DNA of 64,000 bases from Strix aluco (Eukaryota; Chordata; Aves; Strigiformes; Strigidae): contig NC_133933.1 of NCBI RefSeq assembly GCF_031877795.1, positions 28,569,029 through 28,633,028 on the forward strand. The letters are read 5' to 3'. The position numbers and the translations under genes are program-made. This document shows, in pieces, positions 1-11,966 of the stretch; positions within the stretch are counted from its first letter, which is position 1; the number at the start of each line of letters is the position of its first letter. The notes beneath the pieces were generated by a model. That model had not been told where the DNA came from, searched no databases, and saw only the letters and a program-made list of their open reading frames with translations.

Positions 1-2931
1 TACAAGAATCAGCCACCTCACTTACTTCTATAAAACAAGGACTTTCACAACAATCTGAGGAAGAAATCATGGACTTAGTTTCATCTAATTTCAACAGCGT
101 GTCATTTTGCTTAGAAGATAGTGGCACTCTCACAGAATCTATAGGAGCATTGCTCAGACTTGTTGACAATTCAGAATTTTCTGCCTTCAGTATTTCAATA
201 CAAGACTGTAGCTCAGATATCTTTGAGCTCATACTGCAGTGTTGTTCATATAATTTTATATGCTCATTCTGGAAAGACAAGAGCTTCTCTCTTACTTCAG
301 CAAAGTATATTCTAACTTCTTTGCTGGACAATTTTAAATCTTCATAGTTAGAACTGGCTCCAGTACTGCATTCTTTAAGTCTGAAGGCTGTTTCTTTATT
401 ATCAAAATACATTCTCAGATCACTGTTATCACTTTGATCCATAAATTCATCAGGAAAAATAGCTTTGTCCGCTTTTAAATTTTTATCTGCATTTATTATG
501 TTCACTTTATCCTCTGTCACTTTATTAATACCTGTGATGCCATTGGTTTTTGAGTCTTTAAATCCAGAGGCTAATACAGTGTTCTCACTCTGCAACCTCT
601 CACACATTTTCTCAAGCTCACTCAGATTGTTTATTGTTAACTGCAAAGAAGATGCCAGCAAAACCGAAGAATAACTTTCATCCATTCCTCTTTTGCCACA
701 ATTCTGGGAAACACTATCATAATTATACTCCAATGAGTGGCCATCTTCATCTAATACTTTAAGTGGAGAATCTGAAGTTTTCAACTCTTTAACAGACTGT
801 AGTTCTTGCTGCAGTCTCTCTTTCTCTCTCACACTCTTCTCAAGTTCTACTTCCATGCCTTTTAAAGCAGTCTCCAGTTGCATCACTTCTAACCTGTAGT
901 TCTCTAGGGAGAGTTCTCTGTCCTCAAAATCCATTTGAAGAAGTTCAAGTTTAACTTGGTATTTATTCAGCTCAGTGTCCTTTTCTTCCATGGACTTCCT
1001 CAACTGTTCCGAATGGAGTCTCCGTTCACAACTAACGTCACACATTAGAGGTTCACTTTTTGTTTCTAGTTCCTTCTCCAATTGCTCCTTGTCTTGAAAT
1101 ATGATACCACATTTCTCTTGGCTTGTATTGTGTGTTGCCCTGACATTTAACGTTTCCTGTCTTAAACCGTCGAGCTCCATAGAAGGCACATGTTGGATAT
1201 TGGAAAATTCTGACTGCAGCTGCTGAAGTTCTTGAACCAAATCCTTTTTTATTTCTTCTGAGGCTATTAGTTTATGTAAGATATCTTTATTCTCACTAAA
1301 TACCTGATTCTCTAGTTCTAATTTTGCTTGCTTTTCCTCAAATTCAATTCTCTGCTCTCTCAGAATGCTTATCATGTTTGCATTTTCTTTTTCCACCAAT
1401 TTATACTTTGTTTGCAAAACTTTAAGCTCTGTTCTGATTTCTTCAGTTCTTGATTCAATACGTTGCCTTTCCTCCTTGTGTTTTACAGACATTTCAGAAA
1501 TGATTTCTTCTCTTTCCTTTAAACTGTCAGAAATATTTTTATTTGCTTCCAGTAAAGTTATTTGGTCTTGCTCTAAAGCTCTGCTTAGATCCCTAAGGGT
1601 TGCATTTTCTTCAGTAAGTTCCTCAATTTTTCTGCTATATGAGCAAATCACTGAAGACATGTCCTCCTTCTCTGAATCCCATGTTCCAGACATGAGCTTC
1701 AGCTGTCTTACTGAATCCTCAAGTGATTTATTATTGATCTTTAAGTCCTGAAGCTCAGCTTGTCGGTTTTCTAATCTTTCATTCAGAGTTTGCAGTTGCA
1801 TGTCCTTTTCCTCGAGAATAGCTAAAGTTTTTTCAACTAATTTCTGACGTGCTGAAATATCTGCTTGCAAGTTACTAATGTGCTGTTTAGTTTCTGTCAC
1901 AAAGCTTTCGTGCATCTGTTCTACATTAAATAATCTTTCCTCTGTTTCACTCTTCATTTGCAGTAAGTCTTCATACTGCTGCTGCTGATTTGAATTCAGC
2001 TGCCTTTGAGCCACTAAGGAAATCTCAAGAGAAGAGATATGGTCTTGTAAAATGGCCAGATCTTTAGTTTTTCCTACTTCTAGAAGAGTAGGATATCCGT
2101 GATCCTCAGCAATGGAGTTATTTGCTGCAAGCTGCGTATTATCTAAAACAGCTTTATCCTTATCACTTTGTAAATTAACATCTTCTGTCATTTCTGAAGT
2201 ACCTTTCGCTTTTACAAGACAACAGATTTTTTCATATTCACCAAGCAGGTCATGGTAACTTTGTTCCCTTTGCAGTCCTTCACTTGCTGCTAACTGTAAC
2301 TTTTCTTCTAGTTCACCTACTTGGTTGGTAAGCTGGAATATTTTACAGGACATATTTTCTATCTCTTTACTGTACTTTTTATCAGAACATTCTGCTTTCC
2401 ACTGAAGTTCATCAAAAGCTTTTTTTTGTTCTTCTAATTCTGCAGTTTTACATTCCAGCTTGTCTTTAAATTCTTTAATCTCTGTGCTTTTCCTGCCACT
2501 CTCAGTTTCCATCATTCTGAGTTTCTCACTATGTTCATGATTTTTCATTTGCTGACTTTGAAGGGAACTCTCCAAGTCATTAATATGAGCCAGCATACCT
2601 TCCTTTTCAGACTTAAGTTCATTTATAAGATGATCATTTTCATGTTTCCATTGAGAAAAAGCAGTAGCCTCTTTTTGCAATTCTTCACATTCTCTCTGCT
2701 TGAATCCAAGGAGCCTCTGCAAAGCTTCTGATTCTTCCTCCATTTTACTTATTTTACAGTTTTGTTCTTTAATATGATTATCTCTTTCCTTGAGCAGGTC
2801 TTGGGTAGAATCTTGTTGTTTTTCCATGTCAGCTAAAGCTATTTTCAGCTTCTCCAGTGAAAGGGAGCTCTCTTCCTTTTTAAGTTTCTCCTCCAGTAAC
2901 TTCATCTCTGCTTCCTGAATAGTATTCTTAT
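1..2931 (-). CDS. CENPF: CENPF exon 12 (large coiled-coil exon, runs off left edge)
   Basis: A minus-strand reading frame stays open for all 2,931 bases and continues past the window edge. It encodes residues about 519-1494 of centromere protein F, a kinetochore, nuclear-envelope and microtubule-linked protein of G2/M cells. The acceptor (pyrimidine-rich ...tttacag) lies at 2932-2933 and the first two bases complete the codon split with exon 11. The protein is almost wholly heptad coiled coil rich in E, K, L and Q. Blocks such as SLSLEKLKIALADMEKQ, LEQDQITLLEANKNISD and FNVEQMHESFVTETKQ match the human protein as I know it. Two breaks in the coil are visible: residues about 755-812 (plus 2050-2220) and about 1235-1275 (plus 660-780), both rich in D, S, N and G. 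The regions known in the family for Bub1 and NDE1/NDEL1 binding and the C-terminal farnesylation motif would lie to the left, outside the window. The plus-strand ORFs here are shadows of this exon. Confidence 0.96.
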
Positions 2932-3257
2932 CTGTAAAAGAAAACACCATCAAATGTTTGCCAGTCAATACTGGCAATTCTACTGATAATTTTCTAGATT
3001 AAATATTACTATTTACTTTTACTATTTTCAATTCACATTCTAGTGCAAAACATTACTCTCAGGTTATATCGCTGGATAAAGGATTGTTTATTATCACCTT
3101 AGGCTATTGGACACTATGTACTCATAGACACTGTCAACTTTCCACTCTGCAGTCTGATACACGCCTGCACTCCAAGCTGTCAGTCCTTACTTCTCAGGTA
3201 TAACTACCTGTTGTTTCCATGTCTCACTTTCACCAAATTCTTATATAAAAGTAGCAC

Positions 3258-3296
<39 letters not shown>

Positions 3297-4125
3297 GGAC
3301 AGGTCTAATTCCAGTACGTGACCTTCTTGTGTATCAGACTTATACTCCATTTCTGCCAAAGAATGTCTAGTTATACGTGGTCATTTTCCAAATGTCACAA
3401 TTGTTTCCCTGCCTTGATAGGAACAGACTAAGAACCACCAAGGATAAGTGCAGGGCAGGGGGAAGCGGGGGGAAGGCATTACATTCCACTAGCTAGTTGG
3501 TAAAGGCTGCACATTTTCTATACATTCAAAACCAAATCATCAGTTGAAAGGCGATGAAAAAGTTTGGTCATTAATTTTAAGGAGAACAGAATCAAATTCA
3601 AAAGCTTCATTATCAAATCTTACATGAAGTTTGATGGATGCACAGAAACATGCGGTACGCACAGAAACAAGTGGGAATCGGTCCCCTTTTTTTAGTCAGA
3701 TCCCACAGAACTGCAAGGTATATTTCAACTCAATTCCTGAAAAACTGTGTTCTCAATTTGAAACAAACACTGCAAACAACACTCAATGACCAGTGGTTAT
3801 GTAACAGTTCCCACCTCTTTTTTTAAAACACTGTGAAACACAAAAGAATTACAAACCAGAAGTATTCTGGTTTAAATAGATACTATGAAATTCAGTCTAC
3901 TGGTAAGTTCAGTACACTTTGATTAACTTCAAAACTGTATCTTCAGGAACCATGTATGTTCATAGACAAAAATTCATTTCCATTTAGGACAAATTCGATC
4001 TTGGTTAAAAACACTGATCATATTCCACCTTTTTGCTTAATTCACAATGAAACTTACAGGATTGCAGGGAATATACATCATTAAACATGCAACAGGAGTT
4101 CTGCAAATTTAAATCCATAACTCAC
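2932..4125 (-). other. CENPF: CENPF intron 11
   Basis: GT-AG intron. It holds a 29-base T run at 3261-3289 (an A run in the gene's sense) and otherwise unremarkable AT-rich DNA. No exon or recognisable repeat was seen. Confidence 0.85.
3261..3289 (+). repeat. Poly-T run (29 T)
   Basis: Uninterrupted T29 in CENPF intron 11. No SINE or LINE body is attached, so it is a simple mononucleotide repeat. Confidence 0.9.
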
Positions 4126-4261
4126 TTTTCATTTCTTCTGCAAAATTCTGGCTCTGCTTTAGAGACTGCTTAATCATATTTAGTTGTTCTTCAAGTTGGT
4201 GGATCTCTTGTAATTTTTTTTCAAGTTGACAGTCAAGAAGGTTTTTCTCCTGCTTCACTTC
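4126..4261 (-). CDS. CENPF: CENPF exon 11
   Basis: 136 bases encoding residues 473-517 plus the first base of codon 518 (Asn, completed by exon 12). The translation EVKQEKNLLDCQLEKKLQEI ... SLKQSQNFAEEMK is coiled coil, and its end matches the human NQSQNFAEEMK block. The acceptor is tttag at 4262 onward and the donor is GTGAGT at 4125-4120. Phase 0 in and phase 1 out fit both neighbours. Confidence 0.93.
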
Positions 4262-7200
4262 CTAAAATAAAACCAAGTAATACCATATTTCATGTGAATT
4301 TCCAAGAAGATCAAAGAATTCAGTTCATTTAAATCAAAAGAGATATTCCATTAGGTCCTATTAAGTCTTTGGGCAGCTATGCCTAGGTTCCTAAGCAGTA
4401 CTTGGGAACATAAACTGAACTATTCTTAACTAGTTGACAGAATCTGAGAGATGCTGCCAGTTGACGTAGTTAGCATGCTCCTTGTTTGCACAGAGCAAAC
4501 GGCTCCACATGACCTGTCCCAAACAGATCAGGACAGGACAGATCCTCCAAAATCTGAGCTGATGAAGTTAGGCTACATTCCCAAAGCAACAAATGAAACA
4601 AGTCCCTGCAATGGCATCAAAATTAACAAAAAATTTATAGATCAGATTTCACCTATCACCTCATGTAGGGACAAGTTCTCCTTCCACTGAATATCGTCAT
4701 CATGGCAACACTGGTCAAATTTTATTTATAAGTGTGTACTCTTTCAAAGTGTTGTTTTGCCATTAAGAGTATTTTTTTTCAAATAAATTGAGTTTAAAAA
4801 ACAAAAACCAAAACAAACACAAACAAAACTATGTAACTACATTGCATCTAGGAAGCCAAATAAAAGTCCTTTTAAGGAAACTAATCCTTTTTATCCAAAC
4901 TCCTGTGCTGCTGGTCAACAGATGGCATGGAACTGGCATGGCCCAATTGGAAACAGGCCGTCAATTATTCATCCATTTACTACTAGCAGATGGGCAGCAA
5001 TTCACAAAAGCCAAACTCAAGAAATGGAAAGGTCTGGATGAAAAAAATTAAAAGCTTGCTGGCATGGCAAGCTTGTTTTTGCAACAACATAAATAAATCA
5101 CCCTCAGAACATGATTAAAATTGTCAATGTCACTAACAGTTAACTTCCCTTCTACTCATAGCCTTCCCTACCCACAGTTTAAAAAAAAAAAAAAAAAAAA
5201 AAATCAAAAAACAAGTCACATGAAAGTTTCAATGAAGAAAGTTTTCTAGTAATCTTAACAACAATTTTTCAAAGAAGTGTAAGTGTCCAAACTACTTGTA
5301 TTCAAAGCGCCATAAGCAGACACAATAAAAGTAGATGAACTAAACAAGCCTGATCATTAGAAAATCTACGGTGATCTATGGAAAGAAAACCAAACAAATT
5401 TAAGCAATTAAAATGGCTGAAAGGTCCAATTATTTTGATTTGGTGCAAACATTCCCAATAAGCAGCACTCAGCAAAACCCCAGAACCCATCATTTAATGG
5501 GCTAAGTATCTGATAGCAACCAGACATTTACACTTTCCAAAGCTATAAGCAAAAGAATAGATTTGGTTTCAATCCAGTTATTGATTCTACTTGTACATTG
5601 TATTATTCCAGTTGGTCATTCTGCAATTGTCCCTTGAAAAAAGCAAAAACCAAACCAAAGCAAATTCCAGAACCTATATACAGGTAGCACTATTATTCTG
5701 GAGAAACTCTTCACGGGGCAGGCTTATGAGCAATTTTCCCAAGGATAGTTATGGGCTTGCTTGCACCATCAAAATGTAAACCATATGCTAAGAAGCCAGA
5801 ACTGCTAAGCTAATGAGATATCACCACTGCAAAGCTTAGTAGTCCTTCGACTAAGCATATCCTGTATGTCTCACAAGTATATCTGTTTTGCAACTTTTTT
5901 TGAACACCAGGCTTATTATACAGTAAGGACTAAACGCAGCAGTAGATTAACCAGCGGAAAACAACTGTATTCTCCACTGCATAGTTAGACCATCAGTGTA
6001 AAACCACAGCAATTTCCCTTTAACAAAGGAAAAGAAATGCCAATCTCACTCTTGTTTTCTTTTGCTATAAACTCTATCTACTGTCAACAAGTCCTCCAAG
6101 ACTTCGAAACAATTCAATGCAATTTTTTGCATTATACCTATTTATGAGTGAGGAAGACAAACCATGCCCTAAGTTCTGCTGACATGTACCATGCTTTCTC
6201 ATGTTCAAGTCTTAAAACAGAGTACTGTAGTGTTACTGAACTCTTCAAATATTACAATCTCCCCCAGATTAAGCTTCTTTATAAATTTATTGGTCACATT
6301 CTAATACAACATCACTGTCACCAGCTGTTCCAACTGTCTGACCAAGACAAACAAATATGAAGAAAAAAATCTGACTATAGGTACAGCCTAGTAAGATAGA
6401 TACAAGACTGATAGATAAAATGAAACTCTCCCAAGGATTTGCAGCAAAAAAGGTATTTCCACAGATTAGATGCTCTCTGACAATGGGATCTCAAAAAACT
6501 GTATCAGATCTAACCTCACTCCATAATTTCAAAACCAGAAGGGGCATGAGCCCACAATATCCAATATAAACTACTTTTTTTTGGTCTAAAAATATTAAAG
6601 ATTACATTAAGAACATGCAGAACCTTGATGGAGGCTTTCCTCTTCTGGGATACATTGGAAGAACAAAAATTATCTTGATTAGCCTTACCACTGGAAGGCA
6701 CCGGTAACATTTATTTACTAAATAGGCTTCAAGGACCACTATCTGGCATCAAGGCCAAGTGGCATGGAACAGCTTATATCTGTACCACTAATGCCTTCTA
6801 TATCTTCCAAAACAGGTGGCTCTAACCAAACCACTTGCTGGGAATGGTCCCAGGCTCGTGCAAACTCCCAAACTGTGCCTGGGAACTGTATGAAAGAGTG
6901 CTAGTCAGCTGAGCCAAAGCCATGAAAAGTGCTGTTCTAACAATTAACAGTATAAATAGTCACATTCCAATAGCTGGGAATGTTCCCAGACATTGTAATC
7001 TACCAGCATCCATGTACCTAAAGCTTCACAATATACTGAAGCTGGACCAACGTTTGTGCTGATCTGAACAAAACCCACTATTTTATTTTAAATTTGTTCA
7101 TAGAATTTTGACAGATAAATTTTGGGCAGAATTTATGCCGGATTATTTTATATCTGCTCATAACAACAGGCAACAAGCAAAATAAGAGAGTTTAAATAAA

Positions 7201-7961
7201 ACAAACTGTGACATGGATTACATAGGTATTGAGCTCTCTTTTACTTCTGATTCTCCAAATAAAATATAAAATTTGCATTGAGAGGTCTATAGTGGCACAA
7301 CTGTAGCAGTTTCAAGTGTAGCTTCTCTAATTGCCACCAAAGCACAACAGTATAACTGAGAAGACAAAAGAGACATTAAAGTGAAAAGATTCCTCCATGT
7401 GTGAACATGACATAGTACAGCAGCATCCAAAGACTTCTCTGAATTTATCTTCATTTGGGGGAAAGTTTTTACAGCAGTGTATATTTGCTGGACTGTGTTT
7501 CTTCTAAGAAAAATGCTTTTTTTAAAAAAAAAAGAGGATATAGTAAGTCTTTGTACAAAATTGCTGTTTGGCAGCATGCATCAAAGCAGTAGTCAATGAT
7601 TCTAGAATTTACTTTTAAAATCAGACAAGCATTGATATATTTTTATTTCAGGACCAAAAGCAAGAATCTCTTGAAACAAAAACCTATGTTTGATAAAAGA
7701 TAAGTCCAACATGAACTAGAACCGTATCAGCAGCATTACAGCAATGAATCCTAACCACGCAGCCAATTCCACAAATTGCCTTAATCTACACGATGTTAGT
7801 AAAGACCTCATTTTGTGTAACAACTAAGATACATTATTAAGATAATCCATAGAAGTGTTTAAAGAAAATATGCTATGTGAGTTAATGCTCAGCAGTATTA
7901 ATGTCTATAGATTGCCAATTTATGCTATTAATTCTATCAACTACTCATCTGCATTGGTTAC
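4262..7961 (-). other. CENPF: CENPF intron 10
   Basis: A 3.7-kb GT-AG intron with a 23-base A run at 5181-5203. The short ORFs inside have low-complexity translations without family resemblance, and no repeat family was recognised. Confidence 0.8.
5181..5203 (+). repeat. Poly-A run (23 A)
   Basis: Uninterrupted A23 in CENPF intron 10 with no recognisable retrotransposed sequence before it. Confidence 0.9.
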
Positions 7962-8084
7962 CTCAAATCTTCTTGTCAAATCAGTTTCCTTAGCCTGGGC
8001 TGCTAATAAAGCCTGCTCTGCTCTGCACAGCTTCTGGGTGAGATCACTGGTATCATTTTCCAAGCATTTTTTCACTGCCATTAC
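7962..8084 (-). CDS. CENPF: CENPF exon 10
   Basis: 123 bases, 41 whole codons, residues 432-472 (VMAVKKCLENDTSDLTQKL then CRAEQALLAAQAKETDLTRR). The QKLCRAEQA core is nearly identical to human CENPF. The acceptor is cttacag and the donor GAG|GTAACC. Phase 0 on both sides. Part of the N-terminal microtubule-binding and coiled-coil region. Confidence 0.94.
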
Positions 8085-9673
8085 CTGTAAGAATGTTGAA
8101 AATCGACATTTCATTCACAGGCATATATAACCTTCTTTTTTTAAAAAAAAAAAAAAAACTCCCAATCATGAACTCCAACCCTCTATTACAAAATGAAACT
8201 ACATTATGTTACCCCACCATGAACCTAAGGTTGCTTTACTGTGGTTTAGAAAATAGCTGCTTACTGCCTTTCCACTCCTTTGCCTCTGACCAAAAAAGAT
8301 GGTATGTGTCTAAAATACATATATTTCTAGACTGTCTAAGATTGGAGCTACATCACCACAATGATATCTGTAGGATACAAATGAGATTGGGAATGTAAAC
8401 ACCTTTTTGCTAAACTATGAGAATCAGAAAGTTAGGATCATAACTGTACTTACTGCTCCATTGACACAGATTTTAAAAAAACTGAACAGGTTTTAGCTCT
8501 TTCAAAATAGTCCAGATTTCAAAATGCTCCAGATTAAAAAGGAAGGAAATGCCATTATCAGGTCAAAAAAAAGGAAAAAAAAGTCTACTTTGAGGTCATT
8601 GGATAATAAATTAGCTTTCTTGAAGAACTAAAAGGCACGTATTTTTCTCTCTGTGAAATCAATTTCTTCATTAACCATATGCAAAAGAACGTGCATATAA
8701 AGAAACCTCCACTGAAAACATTTGACTGAAAGTATTCCCATATTTCTAAAATAAAACAAACCTGCAAGAAAGCTGTTGTCAGTTTTAGAAATGTTTCAGT
8801 TCAGCCTGCCTGCTAATGGGGCTTCTCAATATAACTTTCAAGAACTTTTGGCCCTTTTCAGCAATTCAGTAAACTCTGCTGCTTTATAGCTGCTCTCAAG
8901 AGATTTTTGAGGCTTTTAAACATTCCTCTTTTCTGGTCACCCACTCTTCAGGCTTGTGCTGCTAACTTCCTTCAAAACTGTGGGTTTGTGACAACTCATG
9001 TTGTAATAGGTAGTTGCTCCCAAAGCTGTGGAAGACCTCTTTCGTACTGATGTTCTTCCTTACAGAAGCCCTGACACTCATCTGATTTTGTGGAGAACCA
9101 GTTCAGGGAGTTTAAACTGATAGCAAACACTTGTGCCTGTGTACACATATGCTAATTTAGATATAGTTTTTTCTTTGCTCTTTTTGCTCCTGTATCAGCT
9201 CTCTGCAAGGTCACATGAGGGGTAGCACTGCTAAAAAAGAAGTACCAGGAGCACATGACCAGGGTATATGAAATGGGGCTGTTGTTCCAAAGAGCAACTA
9301 CCTGATGATCAGTTTAGCTCTATCATCAACCTTCACCTCCACACGTTTTCTATATAAGGTGTCTCTTGTGATCAGTCTTAACTGCTCCTCTCTCAAACAG
9401 ATTTATTTTAGGTGCACTGTTCTGCATTCACATCTCCTTCCCTCTGGGAAATGAACTAGCCCAAAACTTTTAAAAGACTGTAATTCACATTTAAATACAT
9501 AGTATTTCAGTGAGAAATGGTAAATACAAAACAGGTAATACAAACTGTACAAAACATTAATACAAGTCCCCTCATTATTTAATTATATGTAAAGCAAAAA
9601 ATAGTTAAAGGCAGTACTGCTGAGACACCTAAATACCAGCTCTAGTAGAAGATTTTCATATAAAAAAGCGTAC
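8085..9673 (-). other. CENPF: CENPF intron 9
   Basis: GT-AG intron of 1.6 kb. A 15-17 base A run lies near 8142-8158. No exon, RNA gene or identifiable transposable element was seen. Confidence 0.8.
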
Positions 9674-9802
9674 TTTGTCTAATTCTGCCTGGAGAGCGTT
9701 GAAGTCATTTTTGGCTTGCTGTAGCTCCTGATTCAGTTTGTTTCTTATGTGGTTGCACTGCTGATCCAGTGTTTGTAAGGAACGTTGCTGACAAGAGAGT
9801 TC
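9674..9802 (-). CDS. CENPF: CENPF exon 9
   Basis: 129 bases, 43 codons, residues 389-431. The translation contains ELSCQQRSLQTLDQQC and KLNQELQQAK, closely matching human ELSRQQRSFQTLDQEC and RLTQELQQAK. It ends in LQAELDK at a GTACGC donor, and the acceptor is ttttctag. Phase 0 on both sides. The heptad pattern is continuous with exons 8 and 10. Confidence 0.95.
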
Positions 9803-10969
9803 CTAGAAAACAGTGGTACAGTAGCAAAGAAATAAACACATAACAGCAGTAAGTCTCTGTTTTGGTTACTGGAGCAATAACAACTGATTTTCATTAGCAG
9901 ATACTGCCTGCTCAGAGTTTAAAACCAACTTTAATGCATACAGCAAATGTCACACAGGCAAGAATGGCCTTAACCCCATTTATGTCATCTGCTGAAAAAC
10001 TCCATTACAGCAACATTCCCATCACAGAAAGGGGAAAAAATAATCTAAAACTAGTGAAAGTAATGGTATTAAAATTCTTCATCTTAAAGATAAGTTTCAT
10101 GTAAGAATTATATTACACTACAAGTGGACAAATTAATCTCTGCTATTATTTACTTACCATACTATACGGTTGATTTTTTTTTCTAGAAAAATTTTGAAAA
10201 TAGTCTTAAAATAATATCTAGCATAGGACTGAGCAGCAAGATAATCTTACAAGGGCAGTCATGAAAACTGCTCAAAAAAGTAAAGTTCTCAAAAGAGACT
10301 TCCTGAAATCTGTAGGACAATATAGTTCATGTGGATCTTATGACATGCCAAGTAGGCATCCATTAGGATAAACAGCTGTACTTGTCATTTCTCACGAGGC
10401 CTGTTCCCATGCCTTTGGATCTTACAGTTCTGATTCTGCACAGATTTCAGAGTTTTATTAGGATGTAAAACAGTAAGAGGAATGAGGATAATGAAAAGCA
10501 ATGAAGGAAAAAAAACAGGATATTTACCAGCAATAACCGCTGTGCAAAAGTTGCAATATGCTCTACTGACAAATGTAAAATCCTTGGGAAGGGGAAAAGG
10601 CAATAAAGCTCTTATGCTTATCTTATTAGAGTATAGGCGCAGTTACTTCATACAGACAAGCTGCTTCACTAAAAGACACAGTACCATACCGTCACCAGTG
10701 AAACAAAACAAAAGAAAGAAAAAAACCACAAAAAACCCAAAGAAAGAAAATGTTCACAGTGACAGAACTAGAGCTGACATTTTCTGCAATGTGGCTCTGG
10801 CTTCCAGGTGCATGAACCCCCTACAGACAAGTCAGTGTATTTTAGTCCATCGTATCTGTGAAATGATGCCAGCACCCCTTACATTCTGCTCGAGAGCAAA
10901 AACAGCACAAGAGGCCAAAGTACTTCCTACACCAGTAAGGCATCCAGGAAACAAAGCTCTCTTGTTTAT

Positions 10970-10974
10970 CAGGG
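10970..10974. repeat. Target-site duplication, left copy (CAGGG)
   Basis: Five bases, CAGGG, directly before the LTR. They are repeated exactly at 11,962-11,966 directly after it, as integrase makes on insertion. Confidence 0.75.
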
Positions 10975-11961
10975 TGTCCTGGCTTGAGTGAGTGGGGGGC
11001 TTTTTTGGTAGCAGGGGAGGGGATTACAGCAGTGACGCCTGTGAGAAGCTTCTCAAAGCTCCCCTGACTCCAAGTTGGACACACCTTTGCCCCAAGGTCA
11101 GGCCAATTAGCTGCACCTCTTCGATAACATATTTAAGAAAAGGAACCTGGGAGGAGTTGTGAGGAAGAGTTGCGAGGAGAACATCTGTGCAAACACTGAG
11201 GTCAGTGGAAGAAAGGAGGAGAAATGGGGGAGGTGTGGTGGAGCAGAGCTGCCCTGTATCTCATGGTGAGACAGCAGGGCCGCCCCCCCCCCACCATCCG
11301 TGGGGGTCTACAGTGGAGCAGATACTGATTTGCGACCTGTGGGGGCCCCAGCCAACCTAGGTGACTGCACCCAAAGAAGGCCAGGACCCCGTGGGAAGAA
11401 GGCCCTGCTGTTGTAGTTTGGCACTGGGAGGACTGCAACAGAGCAGGGACCCACACACCCATGGGAAAGACTCATGTCAGAGTTGGTTTGTGGAGGACTG
11501 TCTCCTGTGAGAGTGGGATCATGCTGGAACAGGGAAGGAATGCCAGAAGTTTCCCCCACTGAGGTGGAAGAAGCAGCAGGACTGACTGTACCCCCATTCT
11601 GTGCTCCCTGTGCTGCTGAGGAGAAGGAGGTAGAGATACTTGGAGCAAAGCTGAGCCCAGGAAGAAGGGAGGGATGGGGGAAGGTGTTTTCAAGATGTGG
11701 TAATGCTTCTCACGGTCCCACTCTGTCTGTTAAGTGGTGCTGTTGTTAGTATCTGTATTATGTTCTGTTTTTCTTCCCCTAATGAGTCCATCTTTTGTCT
11801 GTGCCTTAAAGGAGAAGATCATCCCTCCTTGTCCTTATCTCAAGTTCCTGAGTCTTTTGTTTCCCTCCTTCTCAGTGCTGGGGGGGGGGGGGGGGGGGGG
11901 GGGAAGGGGGCAGTGAATGGCTGCATGGTGCTCAGTTTCCCACTGAGCTCAAACCACAACA
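10975..11961 (+). mobile_element. Solo LTR of an avian endogenous retrovirus (ERVL-like)
   Basis: A 987-bp element beginning TGTCCTGG and ending CCACAACA, so it has TG...CA ends and is flanked by perfect 5-bp duplications (CAGGG). Inside, in plus orientation, are a CCAAT-type motif (ggccaatt, about 11,101) and a TATA-like catatttaag (about 11,129), then a G-rich central part and a T/C-rich 3' part with a run of 24 G (11,880-11,903). There is no internal gag, pol or env sequence, so this is a solo LTR left by recombination between two LTRs. A five-base duplication and these termini fit avian ERVL-type LTRs as I know them, but the family is not proven. It is antisense to CENPF. The ORFs in it are not viral genes. 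Confidence 0.78.
11880..11903 (+). repeat. Poly-G run (24 G) in LTR
   Basis: An uninterrupted run of 24 G near the 3' part of the LTR. Its length is prone to slippage in replication and sequencing, and it can form a G-quadruplex. Confidence 0.9.
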
Positions 11962-11966
11962 CAGGG
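11962..11966. repeat. Target-site duplication, right copy (CAGGG)
   Basis: Exact repeat of the five bases on the left side of the LTR. The two copies have not diverged, which is weak evidence for a not very old insertion. Confidence 0.75.

Noticed and set aside
69..2731. Plus-strand ORFs (up to 128 codons) in the first 3 kb
   Set aside because: They are antisense shadows of CENPF exon 12. Their S/L/F-rich text is the mirror of E/K/Q-rich coiled coil.
8980..9420. Possible DNA transposon in CENPF intron 9
   Set aside because: No terminal inverted repeats, target duplication or transposase-like frame could be found.
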